Shown: piece by piece, positions 37,161-46,449 of the stretch | Layout: each line of letters begins with the position of its first letter | Numbering within the stretch: position 1 is the first letter of the stretch | Source of the DNA: Planctomycetota bacterium | Lineage (GTDB): Bacteria > Planctomycetota > Planctomycetia > Pirellulales > Lacipirellulaceae | DNA: 64,000 nt | Direction: 5' to 3' | NCBI GenBank assembly: GCA_029259945.1 | Contig: JAJDEF010000040.1 | Location: 1-64,000, forward strand | Notes under the pieces: model-generated | The model's input: the letters and a program-made list of their open reading frames with translations, nothing else | Databases searched by the model: none | Told to the model about the DNA's origin: nothing | Translations under genes and position numbers: made by a program

Positions 37161-39023
37161 ATGCAATTTAAAAAGCTCGGGCCTTATCATATTGGTAAGC
37201 AAATTGGCAAAGGCGGCATGGGGTCTGTTTTTGAAGCCACCCATGAGCAGGCTGGCGAGCGGGTTGCGATCAAATCACTCAGCCCACAGCTAGCAATGGC
37301 CGAGGGCTTTCGCGAACGATTCGAAGCGGAGATCGATTCGCTAAAAAAGCTTCAGCACGAAAACATTGTCCGGCTTTTTGGCTACGGCGAACAAGATGGC
37401 GTCTTGTTCTATTCGATGGAGCTGGTCGAAGGCACCAGTCTCGAAGAAGAACTGGTTGCAGGACACCGTTTCGATTGGCGAGAAACCATCGACATCGGGG
37501 TTCAAGTTTGCCATGCCCTAAAGCATGCCCACGACCACGGCGTGGTGCATCGCGACATCAAGCCGGCAAATATTCTCCTAACAGCAGACCACCGAATCAA
37601 AATTGCCGACTTCGGAATTGCCCGTTTGTTTGGCGGTTCGCAACTGACCATCGCAGGAGGAGTGTTAGGGACGGCTGACTACATGTCGCCTGAACAAGCC
37701 GATGGACAACCGGTGACCGAACGTTGCGATCAGTACAGTCTGGGTGGCGTTCTCTATGCTTTACTGGCAGGACGTCCCCCATTCCTCGCCAAATCAATGC
37801 CCAAGATGTTGCAACTGCAACGTTTTGCCGAGCCAGAACCGGTCAGTCGGTATGCGTCCGATACTCCCGCTCAACTTGACCGGTTACTACAGCAACTGCT
37901 CGCCAAAGACCCGGCAGATCGATTTCCCAATGTGTTGGTTCTTGGCCGCCACATGGAAGCGATGATGAAAGCACTCTCTCGGCCGGTGAAGCCGAATGAG
38001 GAAGCTACGAAAAACCAAGTTCACAATTTATCCACGCAAGCGAATCCCTCCGACGCAACGGCCGACTTTGCTAAAGAAGCCACCCACGCAACAGATTCGC
38101 CAATCGTCTTGCCACAAGACACCGAGTCCGTCGAAGCACCGCCCGACTTGTACGATGCGCCAACGCTCGACCAACCTCAAAAACCTACCAGGGATAAGGC
38201 GAACGTCCCCACTCAGCCAGATGCCGTACTGCCTGCGGAACCAAGATCCACGGCTAGTCATTTCATCACCGTCGACGAAGATGCCCGTCGCGAACGAGAA
38301 CGGGCGCGTGGGAATCGATGGGTTTTAGCAACCCAGCTCGGCGGATTACTGGCCACTTTAGCCGTACTGGTCTGGGGTGGTTGGCAACTGATGCAGCCAG
38401 CCACTGCGGACGAACTCTACAACAAGATCTCGACCGTACTAAGCGAGCAAGGCGAAGAGGGGCTTCGCACGGTCTCGGGCGAAATCGAGGAGTTCTTCGA
38501 GCGTTTTCCCGAAGACCTACGTACCGTGGAACTGAACCCGTGGAGAGAACGTCTCGAGTATCAGAGATTTGAACGCAATGCTCGAATACGGTCGCGTCTA
38601 AGTGGTGGGAAGATAAACAATCCGATTGAACGAACGTATTACGAAGCAATGGCGGTCGCCGAAAACAACCCCAGTCGCGGTTTAGCAATGCTTCAAGCGA
38701 TTTTAGCGCTGTACGATCCGCAAGATGCAACCGCTCAGCTTTCGGGAAAAATTCCTGGCAAATTAGACGACGTAAACTACCGTTGGCTGGCACTCATTCG
38801 CCGACAAATTGAAATTTCAGCCGAACGCATCGACGAACAAGCTGCGACCCAATTACCGGCTTTGCACGAACGACTTGCGGCGGCGGCTAAGCTACTGGAA
38901 ACCGACTCAGCTTCCGCCAGAAAAATGTACCAAGCAATCCTCGACCTCTACGGCAACCAAAGTTGGGCCCAAGAAGTTGTCTTCGAGGCACAGCGTGCAT
39001 TAGACGAAACAAACGCCCCATAG
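37161..39023 (+). CDS. Transmembrane Ser/Thr protein kinase
   Basis: About 620 residues. A complete Hanks-type kinase domain fills residues 5-270: glycine loop IGKGGMGSVFEA, Lys in VAIKSL, catalytic loop HRDIKPANILL, DFG (IADFGIARL), activation end GTADYMSPEQ. A Pro/Thr-rich linker precedes a single helix (WVLATQLGGLLATLAVLVWGG) and a helical extracytoplasmic part with no PASTA repeats. ATG at 37161 has GAGG six bases upstream; upstream codons to 37086 look non-coding. It precedes hemL by 35 bp but a functional link is not evident. Confidence 0.92.
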   Translation: MQFKKLGPYHIGKQIGKGGMGSVFEATHEQAGERVAIKSLSPQLAMAEGFRERFEAEIDSLKKLQHENIVRLFGYGEQDGVLFYSMELVEGTSLEEELVAGHRFDWRETIDIGVQVCHALKHAHDHGVVHRDIKPANILLTADHRIKIADFGIARLFGGSQLTIAGGVLGTADYMSPEQADGQPVTERCDQYSLGGVLYALLAGRPPFLAKSMPKMLQLQRFAEPEPVSRYASDTPAQLDRLLQQLLAKDPADRFPNVLVLGRHMEAMMKALSRPVKPNEEATKNQVHNLSTQANPSDATADFAKEATHATDSPIVLPQDTESVEAPPDLYDAPTLDQPQKPTRDKANVPTQPDAVLPAEPRSTASHFITVDEDARRERERARGNRWVLATQLGGLLATLAVLVWGGWQLMQPATADELYNKISTVLSEQGEEGLRTVSGEIEEFFERFPEDLRTVELNPWRERLEYQRFERNARIRSRLSGGKINNPIERTYYEAMAVAENNPSRGLAMLQAILALYDPQDATAQLSGKIPGKLDDVNYRWLALIRRQIEISAERIDEQAATQLPALHERLAAAAKLLETDSASARKMYQAILDLYGNQSWAQEVVFEAQRALDETNAP

Positions 39024-39058
39024 GCGGTAAACTAACAACTGAAAAAGGATTTCTGAAC

Positions 39059-40360
39059 ATGCCTGACGATGCACCATCAAACCGTCAAGCCAGTGCCGTT
39101 GCGTTTCAGCGAGCACTCAAGCTGATGCCCGGGGGGGTGAATAGCCCGGCACGCGCTTTCGGGGCGGTGGGCGGTTCCCCTGTTTTTATCGAACGGGCCG
39201 AAGGGGCGTATCTCTTCGACATCGATGGCAATCGATACGTCGACTACATCGGCTCCTGGGGCCCTCAAATTCTCGGACATCGTCATCCTGCCGTCATCGA
39301 GGCGTTGGAAAAAGCGTTGGCCCACGGCACCAGTTATGGTGCCCCAACCGAAGCCGAGAGCGAACTAGCAGAACGAATCATCGATGCAGTTACCTCCATC
39401 GAAAAAGTGCGTCTAGTAAGCTCCGGCACCGAAGCAACGATGAGCGCCATTCGACTAGCGCGAGGTTTCACCGGTCGCGATTTGATTGTCAAATTTGCAG
39501 GCAACTACCACGGGCATGTCGACAGTTTGCTGGTAGCAGCAGGCAGTTCCGCCGCCACGTTGGGAGCCCCCAGCTCACCGGGCGTAACGGCTGGTACAAC
39601 GAAGGACACCCTGGTTTTAGAATACAACGATGTTGCCGCTTTAGAAAAATCGTTTGCAGAACATGGCAAGCAAATCGCCGCTGTCATCTTTGAACCCATT
39701 GTCGGCAACATGGGCGTCGTACGACCGAGCGACGAGTTTTGCCACTCACTCCGGCAACTCACACGCGAAAATGGCGCTTTGCTCATTTGCGACGAAGTGA
39801 TGAGCGGTTTTCGAGTTGCATTTGGTGGGGCCCAAAGTTTATTAGCAATTGAACCCGACCTGACAACGCTCGGAAAAATCGTCGGTGGCGGCTTGCCTGT
39901 GGGCGCCTATGGCGGGCGGGCTGAAATCATGGATCATATTCTGCCCGCCGGGCAAGTCTTTCAGGCAGGCACCTTAAGCGGCAACCCTCTCGCTACTGCC
40001 GCCGGATGTGCCACCCTGAAACAATTGAAAGAACATCCACCCTACGAGCGTCTTGAACAACTTTCAGCGCGACTTGAGCTGGGGCTGCGAAAAGCGGCTG
40101 AGGCGGCAGACGTTCCGCACACCCTAGCAAGAGTCGGCAGCATGATGACACTGTTTTTCAACGCCGAACCGATCATCAGTTGGCAGCAAGCAAGTCGTTG
40201 CGATACCGATCGTTTTGCAAGCTATTTTCGTCACCTGCTAGACCACGGCATCTACATGCCCTGCAGCCAGTACGAAGCACTATTCGTCTCAGCAGCCCAC
40301 ACCGAAAACGACATCGACAAAACAATCGCAGCAGCAAACAAGGCACTGCAGATTTCTTAA
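39059..40360 (+). CDS. hemL: Glutamate-1-semialdehyde 2,1-aminomutase
   Basis: About 433 residues, normal for HemL. It has GGVNSPARAF, the PLP sites SSGTEATMSA and CDEVMSGFR, and the Schiff-base Lys273 in TLGKIVGGGLPVGAYGG. It converts glutamate-1-semialdehyde to 5-aminolevulinate in the tRNA-dependent C5 route. AAAGGA lies about ten bases upstream of the ATG. HemB (61797) and ferrochelatase (49665) of the same pathway occur elsewhere in the window. It converges with tsaB with only 15 bp between stops. Confidence 0.96.
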   Translation: MPDDAPSNRQASAVAFQRALKLMPGGVNSPARAFGAVGGSPVFIERAEGAYLFDIDGNRYVDYIGSWGPQILGHRHPAVIEALEKALAHGTSYGAPTEAESELAERIIDAVTSIEKVRLVSSGTEATMSAIRLARGFTGRDLIVKFAGNYHGHVDSLLVAAGSSAATLGAPSSPGVTAGTTKDTLVLEYNDVAALEKSFAEHGKQIAAVIFEPIVGNMGVVRPSDEFCHSLRQLTRENGALLICDEVMSGFRVAFGGAQSLLAIEPDLTTLGKIVGGGLPVGAYGGRAEIMDHILPAGQVFQAGTLSGNPLATAAGCATLKQLKEHPPYERLEQLSARLELGLRKAAEAADVPHTLARVGSMMTLFFNAEPIISWQQASRCDTDRFASYFRHLLDHGIYMPCSQYEALFVSAAHTENDIDKTIAAANKALQIS

Positions 40361-40375
40361 ATGCCCGTGTTAACT

Positions 40376-41068
40376 TCACGCTTGCGGCTTAGCCGCCGCC
40401 ACCTTCTCCTCAGCGGCACTTTTTCGATAGTAATGCGGAACCAGTTGCAGTGGGTCATCGCTCTCGCCACTTAGAAAGGCTTCGATTCCCAATCGTCCCA
40501 CCACCGCTGCTTGAGGAGCCCAAGTGGCTTCGTCAGCCATGCGAACCCCGGCGGGTAAACGTTCCGCTAGTTTTTTCAACGGCGGTCCAACCACGGAGTC
40601 GCCTTCGCGCAACTCTGCCAACCACTCCTCAATGCCCATGATAGAAACCTCGGGGGCAGTCTCCTTTTCTTCCTCAGTAAAACAGGCAACAAAAAGTTCT
40701 TGACGTTGTGCATCGAGAATAGCCCACAATCGCGGTTGCTTGGAATGCACACCCGCCGCTATGGCTGACAGGGTAGGGATTCCGATTAGCTTGGCTTGGG
40801 ACGCATAGGCAAACGTCTTGGCAACGGTGACTCCAATTCGCAAGCCCGTAAACGACCCCGGGCCGGTGGTGACACAAATAAGATCGAGATCGCCCGCTCG
40901 CCAATCACACCGGTCGAGCATTTCGTGCAAAGCCGGCAACAATGACTGCGCAGAGCGTTGATCACCAGGGAGCGTGAGTACTTCGACCAGAGTCACCTCA
41001 TCGTCTTGGGCAGTCAACGCCGCCACGGTACCTATGCGTTCACTAGTTTCGAGGGCAACCACACGCAC
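40376..41068 (-). CDS. tsaB: tRNA threonylcarbamoyladenosine synthesis protein TsaB
   Basis: A protein of 230 residues. ALETS at the start and the block VTTGPGSFTGLRIGVTVAKTFAY are signatures of TsaB, the inactive ASKHA-fold partner of TsaD in making t6A37 on ANN-decoding tRNAs. A GTG start is used, with AGGTAGG upstream. It is a single gene and not next to tsaD or tsaE here. Confidence 0.93.
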   Translation of the reverse strand: MRVVALETSERIGTVAALTAQDDEVTLVEVLTLPGDQRSAQSLLPALHEMLDRCDWRAGDLDLICVTTGPGSFTGLRIGVTVAKTFAYASQAKLIGIPTLSAIAAGVHSKQPRLWAILDAQRQELFVACFTEEEKETAPEVSIMGIEEWLAELREGDSVVGPPLKKLAERLPAGVRMADEATWAPQAAVVGRLGIEAFLSGESDDPLQLVPHYYRKSAAEEKVAAAKPQA

Positions 41069-41204
41069 AACTAATACCTACCTGTACTCAAAGTGACAAA
41101 CCAGAACAGAGCCCGTGAACCTACCAAGCCAACGCATGGGTTCCAAGACTCGCTACACGATATACTCAGATGTCTTTCACCTATCCGAAGCTAAGCAAAG
41201 AGTA

Positions 41205-41272
41205 TGTGGGAGGCGTCTCCGACGCCGATTGTGCAGAGTTTACGACTCTCGACGTCGGAGACGCCTCCCACA
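41205..41272. repeat. GTGGGAGGCGTC-type dispersed inverted repeat, copy 2
   Basis: The left arm (TGTGGGAGGCGTCTCCGACG...) and the right arm, which ends ACGCCTCCCACA, pair over about 24 bp with one mismatch. The loop differs from those of the other two copies, while arms are conserved. It lies between tsaB and the candidate RNA unit. Confidence 0.87.
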
Positions 41273-41311
41273 GCGACTTAGTAGTTGCCCTGCCAAAGGC
41301 CTGACGTGTCC

Positions 41312-41340
41312 TTGACCCCCTAGTTCAAGCAACTTAAACT
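41312..41340 (+). promoter_or_regulatory. Candidate promoter for a small RNA or leader
   Basis: -35 TTGACC (five of six), exact 17-bp spacer, -10 TAAACT (four of six). The predicted start falls at 41346-41348, right where the eight-bp stem of the candidate RNA begins. No other gene start is near except the metallophosphoesterase at 41446. Confidence 0.45.
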
Positions 41341-41419
41341 GGCGGATTGGCATTTGTGAGCGGTGAAGGGTGACCGTAGCTTTGAACAATGCCAACCCAA
41401 CCGCTGCCCGCCTTTTTTT
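41341..41419 (+). ncRNA. Candidate structured RNA or 5' leader element
   Basis: TTGGCATT (41347-41354) pairs perfectly with AATGCCAA (41388-41395). GGCGG (41341) can pair with CCGCC (41408-41412). Inside, AGCGGT (41359-41364) can pair either locally with ACCG...GCT or with ACCGCT (41400-41405). Seven T follow at 41413-41419. The whole could be a small RNA ending in its own terminator, or an attenuator before the metallophosphoesterase. I match it to no known RNA family. Confidence 0.4.
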
Positions 41420-41445
41420 GCTCTTAGCTACAGGTCGACTCCTCG

Positions 41446-42198
41446 GTGAAACGCGCGATAATTAGCGACATCCACGGCAATCTTGAGGCTCTGAATGGAG
41501 TGCTCGCACATATTGCCGATCAAAACGTCGATGAGATTTTTTGTCTCGGCGACGTCATCGGCTACGGCCCCAATCCGTGCGAGTGCCTCGATCTAGTGAT
41601 TGAAAAAACAAAACTCGGCCTGCTCGGCAACCACGATCAAGGGGCGATGTTCGATCCAGAAGGATTTAATAGCGGAGCGGAACGGGCAATTTTCTGGACG
41701 CGCGAGCAGCTAGAAAACTCAGGCAGTAATCGCGATCAAATTGATGCCCGTTGGGACTTTCTAGGGACAGCACCCCGATTGCATCGTGACGACCCTTGGC
41801 TTTACGTCCATGGCTCGCCACGAAATCCGGTCAACGAGTACGTTTTTCCAGAAGATATCTATAACCAAAAGAAAATGGAAAAACTCTACGGACTCATTAC
41901 CAAAGGTTGCTTTCAAGGGCACACGCATGTGCCAGGTGTCTTCCTCGAGAGCTTAGAATTCATCACGCCAGATCAAACAGACAACGTGTTTCGTATCCGT
42001 GACGAAAAGTTTATGATAAACGTCGGCTCTGTCGGGCAGCCTCGAGACGGTGATTCTCGGTCGTGCTATATCGTTCAAGAAGAAGATCAAATAACATTCC
42101 ATCGAGTGGAATACGACTTTAGCGTAACCGCTGAAAAAATTTACCAGATATCAGACCTGGACAACTTTTTGGGAGACCGCATCAAGGAAGGGCGGTAA
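41446..42198 (+). CDS. Calcineurin-like metallophosphoesterase
   Basis: A protein of 250 residues with all metal-binding motifs: ISDIHGNLEAL, CLGDVIGYGPNP, LGNHD (LLGNHDQ), and GHTHVPG. Size and pattern fit the single-domain phosphodiesterase group (YfcE/serine-threonine phosphatase-like). The substrate cannot be predicted. GTG start at 41446, 26 bp after the T7 run of the upstream hairpin unit. Confidence 0.9.
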   Translation: MKRAIISDIHGNLEALNGVLAHIADQNVDEIFCLGDVIGYGPNPCECLDLVIEKTKLGLLGNHDQGAMFDPEGFNSGAERAIFWTREQLENSGSNRDQIDARWDFLGTAPRLHRDDPWLYVHGSPRNPVNEYVFPEDIYNQKKMEKLYGLITKGCFQGHTHVPGVFLESLEFITPDQTDNVFRIRDEKFMINVGSVGQPRDGDSRSCYIVQEEDQITFHRVEYDFSVTAEKIYQISDLDNFLGDRIKEGR

Positions 42199-42334
42199 TT
42201 GAAGTAACGAAGCCGATCAGTCCACGTAAGTCACCTTGGATTGTCTCTCGGCCCTCAGTAGTAACGCTACAACAACACTCGCTTAAGATTCCGCGCTCCC
42301 CACCTCAAGAATACCAACCGAAGGATCACTCCAC

Positions 42335-44638
42335 GTGGACCAACGTCGTGTCGTCGCCTTTTTGGCGCTCTCCTTTCTTGTGCTGATACTGCTTACTCCA
42401 AAGCAGCCAGAAAACAAGGAAAACAAGAAACTTCCACCGCCTGACGCTGAGCAAGCCCAGGTCGAGCAGCTGGCCGAACCATCTACCGAAACAGCCGCGT
42501 CGCTTGCCCCGCTCGTGGAACTTGCAGACCGAGATGCGGCTGAGCAACCCGCTGACGTCGATCTAGAATATGTCACACTAGGTTCGGTCGCCGAAGATTC
42601 GCCCTATCGCCTGCTAGTCACGCTCACGAACCAGGGCGCTGCCGTTCGTCGAGTCGAATTATCCAGTCCTCGATTTCGTGACTTGCACGATCGTGGTGGC
42701 TATCTAGGCCATTTGGAACTCATCGCCGATACCAGCCCAGGCTTGCGCGTCCTGGCCGTGGGTGCAGGCACGCCCGCTGCCATTGCAACCATTCAGCAAG
42801 GCGACCGGCTACTCTCCGCCACGGCAGCAAAAGGGGAACCAACCGATCTTCACGTCCCCAACGATCTCGCCAAATTTCTCGCCAAACACCATCCAGACGA
42901 AGAAATTACACTCACAGTGATGCGCGGCGAACAGCAAATCGACATCGCCGTCACATTGAATCGCCGACCTCTAGAAGTCATCCGCCCCGAAGCAGACAAC
43001 GTGTTGATGCGGACCGACAAGCTCCCCCCCGATTTTGTTGATCCACCCTCGTTCCAATTCACTCTCGGTCGAATTGGAAACGCAAAAATTGCCGACGGGC
43101 TGGACGAAATTTCAGGGGTGAAACTCCGCGATAGCAATTGGGAAATCGTCGACCGCAATGAAACAAGTGTGACTTTTCGTAAACAACTCCCCCAATATGG
43201 TGTCGAGGTTCTCAAACGGTATCTTGTCGAGCCAGTACCTGCCGAACAACAAGCCAATGTCAACTACTCCGGCTATGGGCTCAAGTTAGACATCGAGGTA
43301 CGCAACCTCGGCGAACAGGCATTAGAATTGGCCTACCGTCTCGACGGCCCAAATGGTTTGCCCATGGAAAGTTGGTGGTTTGCGAACAAGATTGGCCGCA
43401 ACTGGGGAGGCGCGGGAATCCGCGACGTCATCGCTCGCTACGAAGGCAACAGTACAGTCCAGTTTGACCCCACCACCATTGCCAAAGGCGATGCCGAGCC
43501 ACTCCAAGGCCCTCCCCTGGCTTATATTGGCGTCGATGCACAGTATTTTTCTGCCGTCATGCTACCTATCAAATCGGTGCCTGACGAAATCTGGATCGAC
43601 GAAGCCCAAATGGTACTCCTTGGCCCAAAACCGAAAGCTCGCTCGTCCGAAGGTCGCTTTGCCAATGTGACTTTCCGACTAAACAGTCTTCCACAAGTCA
43701 TTCAGGCTGGTAAATCACTACACCATTCCTACGAGATCTTCACCGGTCCGAAGCGACCCGACCTGCTCGACCAATATAAGACTCACGGCGGCATGCCATA
43801 CACACTGAACGACTTGATGTACTACGGTTGGTTCAGTGGTGTAGCAAAAATCATGCTCGGGGTGTTGCACTTTTTCTATGGCATCACACGCAACTATGGC
43901 ATCGCCATTATCTTATTAACGGTACTCGTGCGTAGCTGCATGTTTCCGATCAGTCGCAAGCAAGCCCAAAGCATGGCCAAGATGCAGCTACTGAAACCAG
44001 AGATGGATAAGCTCAAAGAAAAGTACAAAAACGACATGCAGAAGCAGTCGTCGGCCATGCAGGAGCTATACCGGAAGCACAATATCAACCCGATCGCTGG
44101 CTGCCTGCCCATGTTTGTGCAACTGCCCATCTTTTTGGGCCTCTATCGCTCTTTGATGGTCGATGTCGAATTACGGCAAGCGCCGCTCCTGGGCGAATCC
44201 ATTCGCTGGTGCTCGAACCTTGCCGCGCCCGACATGTTCCTAGATTGGTCGCCCTGGATGCCTGCTTTTATTAACGACGGCATCGGCATCACGGGACTCG
44301 GCCCGTATCTCAACGTCCTGCCGCTCATCACCATCGTGCTGTTCTTGCTACAGCAAAAACTGTTCATGCCTGAACCTGCCAACGAACAGGCGGCCATGCA
44401 GCAAAAAATCATGAAGTTTATGATGTTGTTTATGGGCTTATTGTTCTTCAAAGTTGCCAGTGGATTGTGCCTTTACTTCATTGCTTCAAGTATCTGGGGA
44501 ATCGCCGAGCGGAAACTTATCCCCTCGCCGACGGCCCCCGCCACTGCCCCGTCAGACACCACGGCAACTTTGCCAGACCGCAGAAGTAAAAACGGTTCCC
44601 AGAAAAACAAAAAAACAAAGAAGAAGAAAAAACGCTAG
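42335..44638 (+). CDS. yidC: Membrane protein insertase YidC with PDZ-like insertion
   Basis: A protein of 767 residues, longer than usual. It has an N-terminal helix, then a periplasmic domain in which residues about 125-215 form a PDZ-like unit (GLRVLAVGAGTPAAIATIQQ; GDRLLSATA; EEITLTVMRGEQQIDIAVTL). The conserved C-terminal insertase core follows (YGWFSGVAKIMLGVLHFFYG; VRSCMFPISRKQAQSMAKMQ; NPIAGCLPMFVQLPIFLGLY; FMMLFMGLLFFKVASGLCLY) and a very basic tail. It inserts proteins into the inner membrane with SecYEG. GTG start. mnmE follows, an order common in bacteria. Confidence 0.94.
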   Translation: MDQRRVVAFLALSFLVLILLTPKQPENKENKKLPPPDAEQAQVEQLAEPSTETAASLAPLVELADRDAAEQPADVDLEYVTLGSVAEDSPYRLLVTLTNQGAAVRRVELSSPRFRDLHDRGGYLGHLELIADTSPGLRVLAVGAGTPAAIATIQQGDRLLSATAAKGEPTDLHVPNDLAKFLAKHHPDEEITLTVMRGEQQIDIAVTLNRRPLEVIRPEADNVLMRTDKLPPDFVDPPSFQFTLGRIGNAKIADGLDEISGVKLRDSNWEIVDRNETSVTFRKQLPQYGVEVLKRYLVEPVPAEQQANVNYSGYGLKLDIEVRNLGEQALELAYRLDGPNGLPMESWWFANKIGRNWGGAGIRDVIARYEGNSTVQFDPTTIAKGDAEPLQGPPLAYIGVDAQYFSAVMLPIKSVPDEIWIDEAQMVLLGPKPKARSSEGRFANVTFRLNSLPQVIQAGKSLHHSYEIFTGPKRPDLLDQYKTHGGMPYTLNDLMYYGWFSGVAKIMLGVLHFFYGITRNYGIAIILLTVLVRSCMFPISRKQAQSMAKMQLLKPEMDKLKEKYKNDMQKQSSAMQELYRKHNINPIAGCLPMFVQLPIFLGLYRSLMVDVELRQAPLLGESIRWCSNLAAPDMFLDWSPWMPAFINDGIGITGLGPYLNVLPLITIVLFLLQQKLFMPEPANEQAAMQQKIMKFMMLFMGLLFFKVASGLCLYFIASSIWGIAERKLIPSPTAPATAPSDTTATLPDRRSKNGSQKNKKTKKKKKR

Positions 44639-44690
44639 ACATCTGCATAATATCGATTCTGGATCGCCCTAGGTCGCAATGCCATGCACC

Positions 44691-44723
44691 TAACTCCGTG
44701 CTCTCTGTGCCTCTGTGGTAAAT
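44691..44723. repeat. Single arm of a CTCTGTG/CTCTGCG repeat family
   Basis: ACTCCGTGCTCTCTGTGCCTCTGTGGTAAA-type sequence, matching the arm at 55187-55217 (same order, several base changes) and related to arms of the CTCGCAAAGGCGC repeats. It ends about 30 bp before the mnmE start. Confidence 0.6.
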
Positions 44724-44754
44724 CCAAAATGACGCCCTCTTTCTAGTGTGTCCC

Positions 44755-46131
44755 ATGGGTTACGATCTCAACGACACCATTGCCGCGATTAGTACCCCTG
44801 CGGGCGGCGCTGCACGCGGAATGATTCGCATTAGCGGCCCCCAAACACTCGACTGTCTGGCCAAATTTTTTTCTTGTGAAAACAACGCCACGCTCAAGGA
44901 AATCAAAGTTCCCACCGTACTCCAAGGGACGTTCCATTGCAAAAATCCAAAGCTAGATATTCCCGGTGATCTTTTTCTATGGCCCACCGATCGCAGTTAT
45001 ACCCGTCAGCCCTCGGCGGAGTTACATACCTTGGGATCGCCCCCCTTACTCGAAGCAGCCCTCTATGCGGTCTGCACGCAGGGTGCACGAGTTGCGGAGC
45101 CTGGAGAATTCACGTTACGTGCTTTTCTTGCCGGGCGGATGGATCTCACCCAAGCCGAAGCCGTACTAGGCGTGATTGACGCACGCGATCAGCAATCGCT
45201 CAACACGGCCTTAGCTCAGCTCGCAGGGGGACTTTCGCAGCCGCTCACCGAACTCCGAGAAACCCTTTTGCAGATACTCGCTGAGCTAGAAGCAGGCCTC
45301 GACTTTGTCGACGAAGATATTGAATTCATCTCTCACGAGGTGCTCAAGGAACGACTCACTGAAGCGCAGCAAACGGTTCTTGAAGCGATCGAACAAATTT
45401 CCAGCCGTGCAGATACCTTGGATATGCCACGGGTCGCACTCCTCGGCGCGCCAAATGTGGGCAAAAGCAGTTTATTTAATGCGCTAATCGCCACAGGCAA
45501 GCAAGATGTGCAGGCACTCGTCTCCGATCAATCTGGCACGACACGCGACTACGTGACTGCCGTCCTACAGCTTGAAGGTCTTGCCTGTCTATTAGTCGAC
45601 ACCGCAGGTCAAGAAACATCGCCTTCCGGCGAATCCATTGAACAGTCCGCTCAAAAAATGGCCAGCGAGCAAGTTCGACAGGCAAACCTACGGCTGGTTT
45701 GTATCGACACGCTGACAGACAAGGCTACTCTCCAACACGACCATTTAGGCGATGCCGATTCTTACCTCATCATTCATACCAAGTCCGACCTCGATACAAA
45801 TTCAATTGCAAACGAAAAGGTCATTGCGTGCAGCAGCGTCACCGGGGCAGGCATCGAGACGCTTCGTCGACAGATTCGTGAACAACTTATCAATGCCATC
45901 GAAAATGAGGGCGGGGCAGTTGCTGCCACGTCAGCCCGATGCACCGACAGCCTTCACCGCGCGAACGAAGCATTAACACGGTCTCGGCGGCTCGTTGAAC
46001 ATGCTGGCGACGAAGAGCTACTCGCCGCTGAAATTCGAGACGCCCTCACCGAGTTAGGCCGTGTCGTGGGTGCCGTCTATACCGACGATATTCTGGACCG
46101 AATTTTCAGCCAATTTTGCATCGGCAAATAA
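44755..46131 (+). CDS. mnmE: tRNA uridine-5-carboxymethylaminomethyl modification GTPase MnmE
   Basis: About 458 residues. It has an N-terminal formyl-THF-type domain (DTIAAISTPAG, EFTLRAFLAGRMDLTQAEAV) and an inserted G domain: G1 GAPNVGKSS, G2 SGTTRDY, G3 DTAGQ, G4 HTKSDL. The C-terminal mark FCIGK is intact. With MnmG it modifies U34 of tRNAs. ATG at 44755 chosen; an in-frame GTG at 44746 is possible. It follows yidC. Confidence 0.95.
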   Translation: MGYDLNDTIAAISTPAGGAARGMIRISGPQTLDCLAKFFSCENNATLKEIKVPTVLQGTFHCKNPKLDIPGDLFLWPTDRSYTRQPSAELHTLGSPPLLEAALYAVCTQGARVAEPGEFTLRAFLAGRMDLTQAEAVLGVIDARDQQSLNTALAQLAGGLSQPLTELRETLLQILAELEAGLDFVDEDIEFISHEVLKERLTEAQQTVLEAIEQISSRADTLDMPRVALLGAPNVGKSSLFNALIATGKQDVQALVSDQSGTTRDYVTAVLQLEGLACLLVDTAGQETSPSGESIEQSAQKMASEQVRQANLRLVCIDTLTDKATLQHDHLGDADSYLIIHTKSDLDTNSIANEKVIACSSVTGAGIETLRRQIREQLINAIENEGGAVAATSARCTDSLHRANEALTRSRRLVEHAGDEELLAAEIRDALTELGRVVGAVYTDDILDRIFSQFCIGK

Positions 46132-46171
46132 ATTGGTTCTTCGCGAAAGTTAGAGGCTAGAAACAAGAGAA

Positions 46172-46196
46172 ACCACAGATGAACACGGATATCTAA
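46172..46196. repeat. CCACAGAT-type repeat, truncated
   Basis: ACCACAGATGAACACGGATATC-like sequence, matching one arm of the element at 15449-15528. No opposing arm is present nearby, so it is a fragment. Confidence 0.65.
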
Positions 46197-46240
46197 GAAA
46201 CGAAAAACGTAACCATTCACAAGACAAAAGGCGAATCGGC

Positions 46241-46449
46241 CTCTCGCAAAGGCGCAAAGGAACAAAAATAGTCTCTCGCAGAGACGCCGAGACGGCAGAG
46301 TCGTTGAGTTGACTGTTACACGGTTCTTCCGACAATCAGCATTTCGATATTTGTTGCTCCTGTTATTTCTACACACATTTCCTCTGCCGTTTCTGCGACT
46401 CTGCGTGATTCTCATACTTTTTTTGCGCCTTAGCGCCTTTGCGAGAAAC
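46241..46449. repeat. CTCGCAAAGGCGC-type long palindromic element, copy A
   Basis: About 209 bp. Outer arms are CTCTCGCAAAGGCGCAAAGG (left) and a right arm ending GCGCCTTTGCGAGA. Inner arms are TCTCGCAGAGACGCCGAGAC and CTCTGCCGTTTCTGCGACTC. The loop holds GTCGTTGAGTTGACTGTTAC, shared in form with copies B (48411) and C (56012). No open frame; it fills most of the 603-bp gap between mnmE and the M28 peptidase gene. Confidence 0.85.
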
